16,549 bases of DNA from Physocladia obscura (GCA_027596945.1 JADGJH010000582.1:1-16549); one strand, 5' to 3'. Positions 1 to 8,333 are shown, counted from the stretch's first letter. The notes: generated by a model not told the origin, from the sequence alone. Made by a program: numbers and translations.

Positions 1-335
1 ATGAGTATGTCATCTAAGTAGATTGTGACAAATAAATCAATCATGTCATGGAAAATTTTGTTCATAGTAGTTTGGAATGTAGCAGGAGCATTGCTGAGAC
101 CAAATGGCATGACTAGCCATTCAAAGTGTCCATATTTAGTACAAAAGGCAGCCTTAGAAGTATCTTGTTGAGAGATGCGAATTTGATAATATCCTTAAGC
201 AAGATCAAGTTTTGAGAAGTATTTTGACTTGCCAAGACGGTCCAGAGATTCCAGAATGTTTGGCAAAGGTGTGCGGTTCTTGTGTGTAATTTTGTTTAGA
301 GCACAGTAAGTTTTCAACGTGATGGAGCAAAAGTT
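1..335 (-). pseudogene. Ty3/gypsy reverse transcriptase fragment
   Basis: The minus-strand translation contains an RT core typical of Ty3/gypsy elements: an ALNKIT-like segment, [42 protein letters not shown], and the catalytic YLDD near the window edge (about 10-25). An in-frame TAA lies just before GYYQI, around 195-200, where intact relatives have an Arg or Ser codon. RT copies element RNA into cDNA in cytoplasmic particles; this copy cannot make a full enzyme. The fragment is cut by the start of the window, so the thumb, connection and RNase H regions are not seen. Confidence 0.9.
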
Positions 336-599
336 GGATAGTTTTGATAGAGCAGTTTTCAATCAGTGGGTCCATAAAGACAGTAGTAAGTTCAGATACA
401 TTAGAAATCGTTGGCATGGTAGAAGAGTCTGTGTTAACAATAGTGTTAATGTTTGATGATGGCACTGTTGCCAATAGTTGATTCTTCAATGGTTTGGGCA
501 GCATGGTTGATTGAGACTTTCTTGGAGCTTGTTTTAGACATTGGGGACTTGATGTTGTTGTTTTGAAAGGTTTGACAGGCTCTGAGCTTGTCACAATGG

Positions 600-1635
600 T
601 CTGTATTGTGTTGTTTAGATTGGCAGTAGACACACCTTTGGAATGAAAATATTGTTTCTGTTCAGGTGTAAGGCGTCAAAAGGGCTTTTGTTGTTGTTGG
701 ACATTGTCAATTTCAATTGGGTCATTGAGTTGTGGAAATGTGTTGGATAGACGCTGTGTTTGAAATTGGGTAGTGTTACTGGTGTTCTGATGTTTGGTGG
801 GCTGAATTTTGGCCTGTGGTTTGCGATTGCAGCAAAAATAAAGGTCATCAATTGTTTCAGCTTCTTGTTCAAGTCATTATGGATTTGGTAGAGATCAGGC
901 ATAGTTTGAAGATGAGACTTGAGTCCATTAAGATACTTGACACACAGATGTTGTTCAGGATAAGTGACACCAGCAGCAAAGATTGCAGAGACAAGTTCAT
1001 TGAATGCAGCAGAGTATTAAGTAGCAGCTCCAGTTTGATGTAGGTCTTCTATAGCTTCCACAGCTTGTGACAGAGTTAAAGTAGAGCCAAATGTGTGTTG
1101 AATTCATTCTTTATAGAAGTCCCAAGTTGCTTCAGTGTGTTGTTGTTCAGTAAGTTGTCTCCAGGCAATATGTGCACGTCCTGTGAGTCCAGATGAGACA
1201 AATTGAACATAGGTTGGCTGTCCAGCGAGTAGTAGTGTCAATAGTTTTTGCAAAGTTGTACAATTGGCAGATTTCCAAAGAGCGGTCCAGGTAATCATCT
1301 AAAGAGTTTTGAAGCTCATGAGTGGCTTTACCTTTAAAAATTCCAGAAAATTCAAAGGGCTTGACAGAAGGCATTTTAAAGTCAGGTAAGCGTCTTTATG
1401 ATGAGTTGAGACCAGTAGTAAAGTTTTAAGAGCTTCCAACGGTGGGATCAAGTGCATTGAGTTTTTCTGTCAAAAGGTTAATGACTTGATTTTCCTCAGT
1501 GATTGTACGTTGGAAGGCTTCCAGGTTTATTCCTTGATTGGCAATTGTTTGTTCTAGAGCTTGTTGTTGAGCAATGAGGCATCTCACAGCTTCATCCAAG
1601 GCAATAGTTTCCTCAGTATTCATAGTAAGATCCAT
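600..1635 (-). pseudogene. Ty3/gypsy gag, broken by stops and frameshifts
   Basis: The ATG at 1635 has a good context (ATCATGG) and opens a 69-residue frame rich in Gln, Glu and Leu, which looks like an N-terminal coiled coil. It ends in a stop at 1426-1428. The same frame resumes at about 1374 with VKPFEFSGIFKGKA and DDYLDR. It then shifts near 1290 into a frame carrying a capsid-like stretch (LLAGQPTYVQFVSSGLTG, then IAWRQL) that resembles retrotransposon gag. Further stops occur near 1104 and 1018. At about 600-640 a CX2CX4HX4C zinc knuckle can be made out only if a small deletion after the first Cys is assumed. Gag would package element RNA; this copy is non-functional. Confidence 0.8.
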
Positions 1636-1654
1636 GATGGAAAAATGTGGATAA

Positions 1655-1719
1655 TAGTAGAGTAGTAGTAGTAGAAGTAGTAGAAGTAGTAGAAGTAGTA
1701 GTAGCAGTAGTAGTAGTAT
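1655..1719. repeat. TAG/CTA trinucleotide microsatellite
   Basis: Imperfect TAG units, interrupted by AAG and CAG, run for about 65 bases between the Ty3 gag start and the primer-binding-like site. The repeat sits in the untranslated leader of the element, so length changes there would not disturb gag. Confidence 0.9.
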
Positions 1720-1741
1720 TCAGAAGAGAGAGGTTTGTATA

Positions 1742-1754
1742 GCCGGTACTACCA
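1742..1754 (-). other. Putative primer-binding site of the Ty3 element
   Basis: Two bases inside the LTR end, the minus strand reads TGGTAGTACCGGC. A TGG start at this position is what a tRNA-primed element shows, because it pairs with the CCA tail of the primer. I could not match the remaining bases to a specific tRNA, and they do not fit the neighbouring tRNA-Leu. The position supports the call more than the sequence does. Confidence 0.5.
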
Positions 1755-1756
1755 AA

Positions 1757-2097
1757 TGTTACAGGATGAGCCTCTAGTTAGTGGATTTAAGAGCCAAAGA
1801 ATTAGGTTTTAGAAGATTTGTTTTTATTTGCATACATAATTCAGGTTTTTATAGTTTTGGATTTGAAAAAGAAAGAAAGAAGTTTCGAGAAAAAGAAAAT
1901 TAAAGAGAAAAAAAAGAAAAATAAGGAAATAAGGAAGTAACAATAAAAGTGAAATAAAAGTATAAGAATTGATAAAGTGATAGAGAAAATATAGAAGAAT
2001 AAGATGTCACTTGAAGTAGATCTTGATTGTTTTTGGTTCTTGAGTTATTTAGTTTCTTGTAGAATTTTTCAGGACGTTTGAAAAAGTGTTGATAACA
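1757..2097 (-). repeat. 5' LTR of the Ty3/gypsy element (341 bp)
   Basis: On the minus strand the LTR begins TGTTA at 2097 and ends TAACA at 1757, a perfect 5-base terminal inverted pair with the usual TG...CA ends. Inside it, a TATA-like TATAAAA lies at 1847-1853 (minus strand) and an AATAAA at 1823-1828, in the right order for an R region between promoter and polyadenylation signal. The length is close to that of the yeast Ty3 LTR. The partner LTR is outside the window, so the boundaries rest on termini and the adjacent primer site rather than on comparison of two copies. Confidence 0.7.
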
Positions 2098-2129
2098 ATA
2101 AAAATAGTTATTCTGCTTCCGTCTGACAT

Positions 2130-2210
2130 GGGCAGATGGCCGAGTGGTTAAGGCGCCAGGTTTAGGCCCTGGTATCGAAAGGTGCGTGGGTTCGAACCCC
2201 ACTCTGCTCA
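2130..2210 (+). tRNA. tRNA-Leu (anticodon UAG)
   Basis: This is a complete cloverleaf. The acceptor arm GGGCAGA (2130-2136) pairs with TCTGCTC (2203-2209), with one G-T pair, and A2210 is the discriminator. The anticodon stem CCAGG/CCTGG (2156-2160 and 2168-2172) holds the loop TTTAGGC with anticodon TAG at 2163-2165, which reads CUA and CUG leucine codons. A long variable arm (ATCGAAAGGT-like) marks it as class II. The internal Pol III promoter is visible: an A box at 2137-2147 and a B box GGTTCGAACCC at 2189-2199. There is no intron, and CCA is not encoded, as in eukaryotic nuclear genes. Confidence 0.97.
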
Positions 2211-2223
2211 AATTTGTTAAATG

Positions 2224-2230
2224 TTTTTTT
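2224..2230 (+). terminator. Pol III terminator of tRNA-Leu
   Basis: A run of seven T residues begins 14 bases after the mature tRNA end, the expected place and form for RNA polymerase III termination. Confidence 0.85.
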
Positions 2231-2403
2231 GTATTCAATCTTTTCCTGGAACAAAGAGTGGCTGATTAAAAGATGGTCTTTTTTCTGTTGTATTTTCAGT
2301 TTATCATGATTGGGAGGGCACGTCAATGTATGTTTGTCCAAAATACAATTGAAAATATAATTTATTATCAGTTTCAAATCTTATTCTATATCAAAATTTA
2401 ATT

Positions 2404-2448
2404 CTGTGAAGTACAGTGCAATTGGGTCCTGTGAAGTACAGTAATTGA
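2404..2448. repeat. Two-copy tandem repeat, period about 25 bp
   Basis: The 14-mer CTGTGAAGTACAGT occurs at 2404-2417 and again at 2429-2442, followed in both cases by an AATTG (after an extra GC in the first copy). The unit contains CTGT...ACAG and so is partly self-complementary. Confidence 0.85.
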
Positions 2449-2756
2449 AAGAATTTAGAAACATTTAGTAATAAAATCATGAGTTCTGCTGCAATCAAGA
2501 TGTGCTCAACTTTTTGAGTATTACAAACCTGATTCTGATTTAAAATTTGTTGAATTTCTGTTGTCAAAGGGTTTTGTTTAAAACTTCAAGTTTTTTCTTT
2601 TCAGTTTCTTTTTAAACAAAGAGAAATAAAAACTATTTAAACATTTTCTTGTGCAATTTATGTAGTTGAAATTCTGAAATTGCAGTTTTTCTTTTAGTCT
2701 CTATTGTTTCCCAAAATAAGATGGCTCAGAAAACACACTTCAGCACCACTTTGTTG

Positions 2757-2781
2757 ATAGCCAACTTCAGTTGTTGGCTAT
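2757..2781. repeat. Perfect 9-bp stem hairpin
   Basis: ATAGCCAAC (2757-2765) and GTTGGCTAT (2773-2781) are exact reverse complements around a 7-base loop. No gene adjoins it. It may be a mobile-element relic or chance. Confidence 0.8.
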
Positions 2782-3250
2782 GTGAATTCAAGAATCTTCT
2801 ATTGTTTTTTAGAGCTTAAGAAACATTGCACAGTTGTTTCCCATAGGGTATGTGACACTTGCTTAAAAGCATTAAATCTGTAAAAATGTTACCTCTGTCA
2901 ACTACACAAACTGTGATCTTATCTATGGTTGACAAATTAGGCTTACTTGAAGCAGGAGGTCATTTAAACAATGCAGCACTAGGTGTATCCTGTATACTCA
3001 AATCCCTTTACATGCTTGCCAAGCATAAGATAGCCACTTTGGCCACTTTCAGAGTTATTATGGAGAAAAAAAAGTTTGAGACCAATAAACTTATGGATTG
3101 ACCCAATTCCTTCTACCAGACAGCACCTTTACCCTACACTACCAATTTTGGCACAATTTGATAGTTTACATGTGTTTATATATAATTTTATTTCTTTTTC
3201 TGTATACAAAAGAACTTGATGGATTCAAGTTGGAAATTCTAAAATGTTTC

Positions 3251-3288
3251 CAAGTGCATTGACTTAGCCACAAGTCAGCACTTTTCAA
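3251..3288. repeat. Copy 1 of a small dispersed repeat (AAGTGC...GCACTT)
   Basis: CAAGTGCATT, GACT and CAGCACTTTTC follow one another here as they do at 6060-6088, in the same orientation, with about 10 extra bases in the middle of this copy. AAGTGC and GCACTT could pair. The two copies flank the copia composite at some distance. Confidence 0.55.
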
Positions 3289-3864
3289 CAAAATTTAATA
3301 CCAATTTCAGTGCTGCAAACTGTGCAAAAAATGGATTTAAATTCATGAAATAAAAAAGGTGTAATAACAAAAAAACAGCAAACAGATGATGCAGAAAAAA
3401 AATTAATTTTTTATGGCAAATATTTTCTAAATCAAAATTCAGTGTCAATTTCAATGCCACAAATTTCACAATAAATGAGTTAATATTGAAAACGTTGAAG
3501 TAAGTAATTCCAAATTTTTCCAATGTCTTAAAATCATCAATTTTCTTTCTTTTCATCAGAAATAATATTTTGGAACCCTTCTTTTGAGTTTTTCTCTGTC
3601 CATATTCTCTTGCTGTTGTTACTTGAATAATTTTTATGTTTTGTGGGGCAAGTGTTGGATAGTTCTTGTTGAAGTTTTGGTGACTCTCTAGTAAAAGTTA
3701 AAAGAACAAAACAAGTAATACAACTAAAATCATAAATAAATAAAAAATACTTTATTATTTTTATTTTTATTCAGATTAAATAAATAAATAATTGAATATT
3801 GTTATTTGTGTCCTCTTCTCTTCTTTACTTTGTTTATCTTTATTCTCTTATTTCCTACTCTTTT

Positions 3865-4122
3865 ACTTTCTTATTTCTTTATCTGATCTCATATTTGATT
3901 CTTCTTCTCTTTTTGCCTTTTATGATGGTTTTGGGTTTTTGGGAAGAAGTTGGGACTTTATAGTTTTCTGGTTTGTGGGATTTCAAATTCAATGTGGGGG
4001 AGTTGAAACTGAAACTGGATTGACCAATAGAAATTGGAGGCTGAGAATTGCACAATGATGATGCAACAAAATGGGTATTTAAAGGGCTGAAAAGCAGGAC
4101 TTTCTTTCTTTTAGTTTTGTTG
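3865..4122 (+). repeat. Left inverted-repeat arm (copia LTR-like)
   Basis: By hand alignment, the reverse complement of 5660-5921 matches this arm along its whole length. The only differences I see are one substitution in a TATA-like stretch (GGGTATTTAAAGGG here, TATTAAAAGGG there) and a missing CTGA unit near 3885. A TATA-like motif about 4075-4084 followed by a downstream pyrimidine-rich tract fits an LTR promoter reading to the right. Outside 3865 the two arms stay pyrimidine-rich but no longer align well; inside 4122 identity stops abruptly. Confidence 0.92.
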
Positions 4123-4195
4123 CTCTTAGCTGCTGTTTCAGAAGATCCCAGGTAGGTTGCTAACTAATCCAATTTAACACTATCAGAACAAGTTT
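4123..4195 (+). other. Possible U5 end and primer-binding site of the plus-oriented copia copy
   Basis: Beyond the left arm the plus strand continues with unique sequence and then ACTATCAGAAC near 4181-4191. This resembles the TGGTATCAGAGC-type primer site that many copia elements have after the 5' LTR. If so, the left arm is the start of a second, plus-oriented copia copy that joins the minus-oriented remnant. The TGG start is not preserved, so this remains tentative. Confidence 0.3.
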
Positions 4196-4239
4196 TTCAC
4201 AAGAAAATCCCCCCAATTTATTAATTGAAAGTACTGTTG

Positions 4240-5640
4240 TAAAGAGAACAAAATAAAGATTTGGGCTCTTTAGATGGTGAAATGAACAGGCCCATAAAAC
4301 TACACTAAAGTCACTGATCCACACTGGCATCCAATTCATCTTCCAACAATTTTCCACATGTTTGGCTGAGAATACAGTAATTCCATTGAATTTGAATGTT
4401 GTGAGACCATTCCTGCAAATTTCCTCAACTCCTTTCTTATTCAGTTGAGCCATTGATAACAGGCTGACAATCAAGTAGAAGTAACAAATTTCAACTATGG
4501 ATCCATCAGGATTGTTAAATAAGATGGATCCTTTTCCCAGAATGTTCAGTTTGGAATGATCAGCCAAATAGACAACATTTTTGCATGTTGTAAAGTTCAA
4601 GAGCAATTCATGGTGATGAGTGTAGTGTTTGGCAGCACCAGTATCCTTATACCATGGGACATTGTTGACATGCATAACAAGTGTAGAGCTGGCCTCAAAA
4701 GCATAGTCACTAGTATCAAGCTTGTATTCACGCAATTTGTCATCATTAGAGCTGTAGTTCCCGGTGATCTTCCTTTTCTCTTCATAGTAGCAATTTTTAG
4801 CCTTCTTGTCAGGACATTTGAAAGGTGTGTGTCCAGGCTTTTTGCATACATAGCAGATGATTCCAGGTGGTTTCTTCTCCACAGCATTGAAAGCACCCAG
4901 TCTGCAAAACTTTGGCTTGTTGTGCTTGGAGAACTTGTTAATTCAACAGACTGCTCCATTAGACATTGTTTGATTTTATTAATTCTCAAAGATCCCTCAT
5001 CCAGTGTCTTCAGTGATTTTACAGTAGAGTGCAATTCAGATCCTTCAGGAATAGAATGTGGAGTAGCCACAATCAGAAGTTGATCAATGTCAAATGTTCC
5101 ACTGGATTTAATAGTGTTAACATCAGAAACCAATGATGAAAGGTGTGTTGCCATGCAGAACAAGGCTTGTAACAAGTATCAAACAGTTTGTTGATCAAAC
5201 TAAGCCTAGTAGCAGTGAAGCTGAGGGTAAATTGGTCCTGTAGCTTTTTCCACATTTGATACACCATTGGTGGCTCAGAGATAAGGCCTAAGACTGATTG
5301 ATCAATTTTGTTAATGAGATATGATCTAACAATGGCTTAATGCTTGTAACAAGTTTTGGCCTGTTCTTCAAGCATTTCCTTGACAGCATCAGAGTCTCCA
5401 TGTTCTAGGATGAGATTTTCACAATTAATAATGTGGAGTGTCTCCTTGCCTTCAATATTGATTCAAAACTTCAAAGAAAGAACTGGCCAGTTGGCCAGAG
5501 ATGAATCGAAATCTGAAATAGTGTTGTAAGCTTCTTCACTTATTTTGGTGAATTGGAGCAGATAATTTGCTAAAATAGCCCAAGTAGACTTTAATGCTAA
5601 TGTATTTGATGGCAACTCTGTCAATTCAAGACAGTGCCAG
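4240..5640 (-). pseudogene. Ty1/copia gag-protease, broken
   Basis: Read on the minus strand from about 5630, gag starts with ELPSNTLALKSTWAI and runs in one frame to about 5130, interrupted by stops at 5463 and near 5340. It includes MWKKLQDQFTL and LINKLFDTCYKP, typical of copia gag. After a frameshift it continues with ATHLSSLVSDVNTI and IPEGSELHSTVKSL to about 4905, then shifts again. The next frame holds a CX2CX4HX4C zinc knuckle (CYVCKKPGHTPFKC, about 4815-4860) and a protease with the active-site triplet in WYKDTGAAKHYT (about 4635-4670), followed by LADHSKLNILGKGSI and LSMAQLNKKG. No convincing integrase follows: the frame drifts into unrelated sequence near the left arm. A dead copy. 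Confidence 0.85.
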
Positions 5641-5659
5641 CTAAACACAAAGATAATAA

Positions 5660-5921
5660 CAACAAAACTAAAAGAAAGAAAGTCCTGCTTTTCAGCCCTT
5701 TTAATACCCATTTTGTTGCATCATCATTGTGCAATTCTCAGCCTCCAATTTCTATTGGTCAATCCAGTTTCAGTTTCAACTCCCCCACATTGAATTTGAA
5801 ATCCCACAAACCAGAAAACTATAAAGTCCCAACTTCTTCCCAAAAACCCAAAACCATCATAAAAGGCAAAAAGAGAAGAAGAATCAAATATGAGATCAGT
5901 CAGATAAAGAAATAAGAAAGT
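5660..5921 (-). repeat. Right inverted-repeat arm (copia LTR-like promoter)
   Basis: This is the partner of 3865-4122. On the minus strand it reads into the gag remnant, with a TATTAAAAGGG motif about 70-80 bases before the first gag-like residues, so it is placed like the promoter part of a 5' LTR. The expected U5 and primer-binding sequence between arm and gag is short or missing here. An extra CTGA, which duplicates its neighbour, distinguishes it from the left arm. Confidence 0.92.
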
Positions 5922-6059
5922 ATAACATATAAAATATAAAATATAAAAGAATAAAGAATAGGCATGTGGTGAACCAAATAATGAAGAGAAGAGAATGTAA
6001 AATAGCCAAACTCAATCAAATATAAATATAAATTTTATTTCTTCTTTTGTTCATACTTT

Positions 6060-6088
6060 CAAGTGCATTTTGACTCAGCACTTTTCCA
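6060..6088. repeat. Copy 2 of the small dispersed repeat
   Basis: The same ordered blocks as at 3251-3288 are present, without the middle insertion: CAAGTGCATT, GACT and CAGCACTTTTC. AAGTGC and GCACTT could form a short stem. Confidence 0.5.
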
Positions 6089-7087
6089 CAGTAAGTAAGA
6101 TTTTTAATCTGTGTGGATCCACATAAAATAAATTGATTTGGCAGATGTATATTGGGATATACTGCTCTGTATGGTATTTTAGTTGCCAAAACTTGAAAAC
6201 ATTCCAAGTGGACAAAATAAAAAATCCATTTTTTTTTATGAAATCTTACAAAATTATATGATCAATGTATATTATTTAATTTTACCAGTTTTGAAATGGA
6301 ACAGACACAGGATTCTTGAGAAATAGATTAGTGAATTGAATATTTTCTGTAGGCATTTTTTTGATAAATGGATTGGAAGAAAACCACAAAAAAGTGCAAT
6401 ATCAATTCAAATTCAATCAGAATTCACTATATATGAACATTATTTTTTGTTTTGGGTCACATTTTTCATTGTTACATGTTCAAAAAAATTTAAAAAAAAA
6501 TTTAAAAAGTTCTCCCAGTTGCAACTCAAAAGAAAATTAAATTTGAGATACATATTACTAATTTTACTTGATAAAAAATAAGCCAAGCCAAGTTCAAAAC
6601 TTTTTTTTTCTTTCCAATTTTTTGTTGTATTATCATCGCCAAATATTTGGTAAATTAAGCTTAAAAATAATATTTGTTGTTATTCTTTTGTTGTGATCAA
6701 TAAAAGTAGCAAAATTTCTATAACTTGTTTTCTAGAACAGTATCAACTGTAATTTTCAGGAACCAAAGATTAGCTAATAAAAACTCAATTTTTATTCCTT
6801 TACGCAAGCTTGCTGTTGAAGTCTGCATTTTAACTTTCACTATTTCAGTGTCAGAGAGTATGAGCAATTTTAATTTTGGACATTAAATTATTATGTTATT
6901 CATTAAAGAAAATTCCACACAATGAAAAATCGAAACTTGATCTTTCTCCCTCATCTCACATTCCTATTCTGCTCACATACGCCAATTTCATTTATAGTAT
7001 TTAGAGATAAAGATGGAATGATAATCTTCAGTAAAAAGGAAAGATCTCTTCTATTATCTAATCCCTAATGAATAAAATTATGTATCC
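6089..7087. other. AT-rich spacer with no supported gene
   Basis: About 1 kb of low-complexity AT-rich DNA, with A-runs near 6483-6508 and T-runs near 6230 and 6600. Short open frames here (63 codons on the minus strand at 6016-6207, 81 codons on the plus strand at 6336-6581) have the Lys, Ile, Asn and Phe bias expected of random AT-rich sequence. I see no RNA gene, domain or transposon motif. Confidence 0.65.
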
Positions 7088-7576
7088 ATGTTCAGCTTGA
7101 ATATCAAATACTCAACACTTGCTGTAGCACAAACTGAGCAGTCAAACTTTCACATCTCGCCAAAATCCATTTCCAACATCAAAATTAAAATTGAAAAAAT
7201 CACACCACAAACATCTGTGTCACTGTCAGCTGCCTGCTACGACGACGACGACAGCGAAGACGACAAAGACGGTTGCGATGATAATATCACCACTGCGTAC
7301 TGTTTATCCCGGCGACTCAGCGGTCAGCTGGTATACTTTTTTTCTTTCAACATCGAAGCTGAAACATTGAAGAAACCAATGCTTCCTTCACGTTGCTCTA
7401 TTTGCCGAATAGCCATTCCGCAAAATAGCCAATTGGCTCGGTCGCTGAATTATTGGCCAAACCTTAACCCAAATGAAAAACCATATCCACCAAAAAATTT
7501 TATTTTTTATAAGCATTTCAAATTGATCAAAAGAAACAAAAAATTGAAATACAATCATATACACAGTTTATTTTGA
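7088..7576 (+). CDS. Doubtful hypothetical open frame (162 codons)
   Basis: This frame opens with ATG at 7088 and is higher in GC than its flanks between about 7200 and 7460. It contains an acidic run (about residues 52-65, built on GAC repeats) and a CSICRIAIP segment near residue 102 with a single CX2C. It resembles no family I know. The C-terminal 40 residues become Lys, Asn and Phe-rich, as read-through into AT-rich spacer does. It could be a small orphan gene, one exon of a spliced gene, or non-coding sequence with an accidental open frame. I list it because the composition change is real, not because coding is shown. Confidence 0.2.
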   Translation: MFSLNIKYSTLAVAQTEQSNFHISPKSISNIKIKIEKITPQTSVSLSAACYDDDDSEDDKDGCDDNITTAYCLSRRLSGQLVYFFSFNIEAETLKKPMLPSRCSICRIAIPQNSQLARSLNYWPNLNPNEKPYPPKNFIFYKHFKLIKRNKKLKYNHIHSLF

Positions 7577-8298
7577 AAATAGATAAGTGCACTGTGACGG
7601 GTTTGAAAACACACCTTATTGGAAAAAAACTCAAATATTAGATTATTTTAATTATTTTTTTTCACTCAGGTAGCACTGCAAGAAATATCATGATCGTGGC
7701 TATACACAAACAAAAGTAAACTGAAGAATGCCAGTGGTGGAAGGCTGCGCTTACGGTGGCCCAAGCCTGGACAGGTGCAGTAGCCGTCGTGATTAGTTGA
7801 GGGAAAAATTTGCACGTCTTATTGTAATAACTTCAGTTCGACATTGGTCTTGTTTCTTGAATATCAAGTTGTGATCATAAGTGCGAGTACCAAGGTGTTT
7901 TGTTTTGTTTTTATTCTGCGTTGCGTTATGGTGTATGGTACGTCTTTAGATTTTTCGAATATATTCAACTATTTGCGATTATATTTGGAAACAAGAGAAA
8001 GAAGGAGGTGCCTGAATAAACCTAGTCCTGCAGTTTAAAGATCACATAAATTCCTTGAGCTTGGCGTAAAGATGTCTGCCTGCTCACTCTTATCCAACGT
8101 GAAAGATGAGATATCAAAAATGAAGGCTGGGCTTGTCATGTGACCTACTATATTATTATAAAAAAACAATGTGCTATGCTTTTTTCATGTCAACATGAGT
8201 TTAGTACTCTTTTTCATATTTATTGAATCGGATCTGTCAAAACAAGAGTTGGGTTAAGTCAATTATTTCAAAAGAGCCAGCTGTGTTGCAAAAAAGTC
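7577..8298. other. Intergenic region upstream of the GATA gene
   Basis: No supported gene. A GC-richer islet at about 7725-7800 stands out from AT-rich surroundings but fits no tRNA, 5S rRNA or spliceosomal RNA pattern I know. The 64-codon frame at 7844-8038 is unconvincing. Both may belong to an untranslated leader or to an unrecognised RNA. Confidence 0.5.
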
Positions 8299-8333
8299 TC
8301 ACGTGATGATGTAAACAACATCATCTGACGTCG
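8299..8333. promoter_or_regulatory. Cluster of transcription factor-like sites upstream of the GATA gene
   Basis: Within 35 bases there are three known site types: the palindrome TCACGTGA (8299-8306) with an E-box CACGTG core bound by bHLH factors, GTAAACAA (8311-8318) matching the forkhead consensus, and TGACGTCG (8326-8333), one base from the CRE palindrome of ATF/CREB bZIP factors. GATGATGT (8305-8312) and ACATCATC (8318-8325) also form an 8-bp inverted repeat centred on the forkhead-like site. The cluster lies about 235 bases before the GATA start codon. Confidence 0.45.

Larger units (their letters stand above)
1..2097 (-). mobile_element. Decayed Ty3/gypsy LTR retrotransposon, truncated by the window start
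   Basis: Reading on the minus strand from 2097 down, the order is LTR, primer-binding-like site, leader with a CTA microsatellite, gag, remnant zinc knuckle, reverse transcriptase fragment. This is the 5' part of a Metaviridae-type element. RNase H, integrase and the 3' LTR, if present, lie outside the window. Both gag and RT carry stop codons and frameshifts, so the copy is dead. Only about 240 bases separate the knuckle remnant (near 630) from the first recognisable RT residues. That is too short for a protease plus the RT N-terminus, and no protease DSG/DTG motif is visible, so there is probably an internal deletion. Family assignment is strong from the RT motifs; the exact 3' extent is unknown. 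Confidence 0.88.
2211..3864. other. AT-rich spacer with no supported gene
   Basis: This stretch of about 1.65 kb is AT-rich. The longest open stretches, an 80-codon frame at 2859-3101 (+) and a 93-codon frame at 3275-3556 (-), match no family I know. The second contains a degenerate internal duplication rather than domain-like sequence. Other visible contents are a short tandem repeat near 2404, a hairpin at 2757 and a small repeat at 3251, listed separately. The frame at 2859 could be an old mobile-element scrap, since stop-broken coding-like sequence continues on both sides of it. Confidence 0.6.
3865..5921 (-). mobile_element. Ty1/copia gag-protease remnant bounded by long inverted repeats
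   Basis: A minus-strand copia gag and protease remnant sits between inverted copies of one 258 bp sequence (3865-4122 forward, 5660-5921 reversed with a 4 bp insertion). Retrotransposon LTRs are direct repeats, so this is not a normal element. The right arm lies where the 5' LTR promoter of the minus-strand element should be. The left arm is a second, opposite copy of the same LTR piece. The structure may be an inverted rearrangement such as self-integration of cDNA, a head-to-head insertion of two copies, or a non-autonomous unit with terminal inverted repeats. RT, RNase H and integrase are absent. Confidence 0.75.

Noticed and set aside
1900..2238. A 112-codon minus-strand frame across the tRNA-Leu and LTR
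   Set aside because: It reads through a tRNA gene and pyrimidine-rich LTR sequence. Its SRVGFEPTHLSIPGP segment is simply the tRNA in antisense.
3275..3556. A repeat-containing 93-codon frame as a gene
   Set aside because: The repeated segments (AALKLVLNF and VALKLTLNF) come from a degenerate DNA duplication in AT-rich spacer, with no domain or start context.
4556..5083. A 175-codon plus-strand frame over the copia remnant
   Set aside because: It is the shadow of gag-protease sequence with clear zinc knuckle and protease motifs on the opposite strand.
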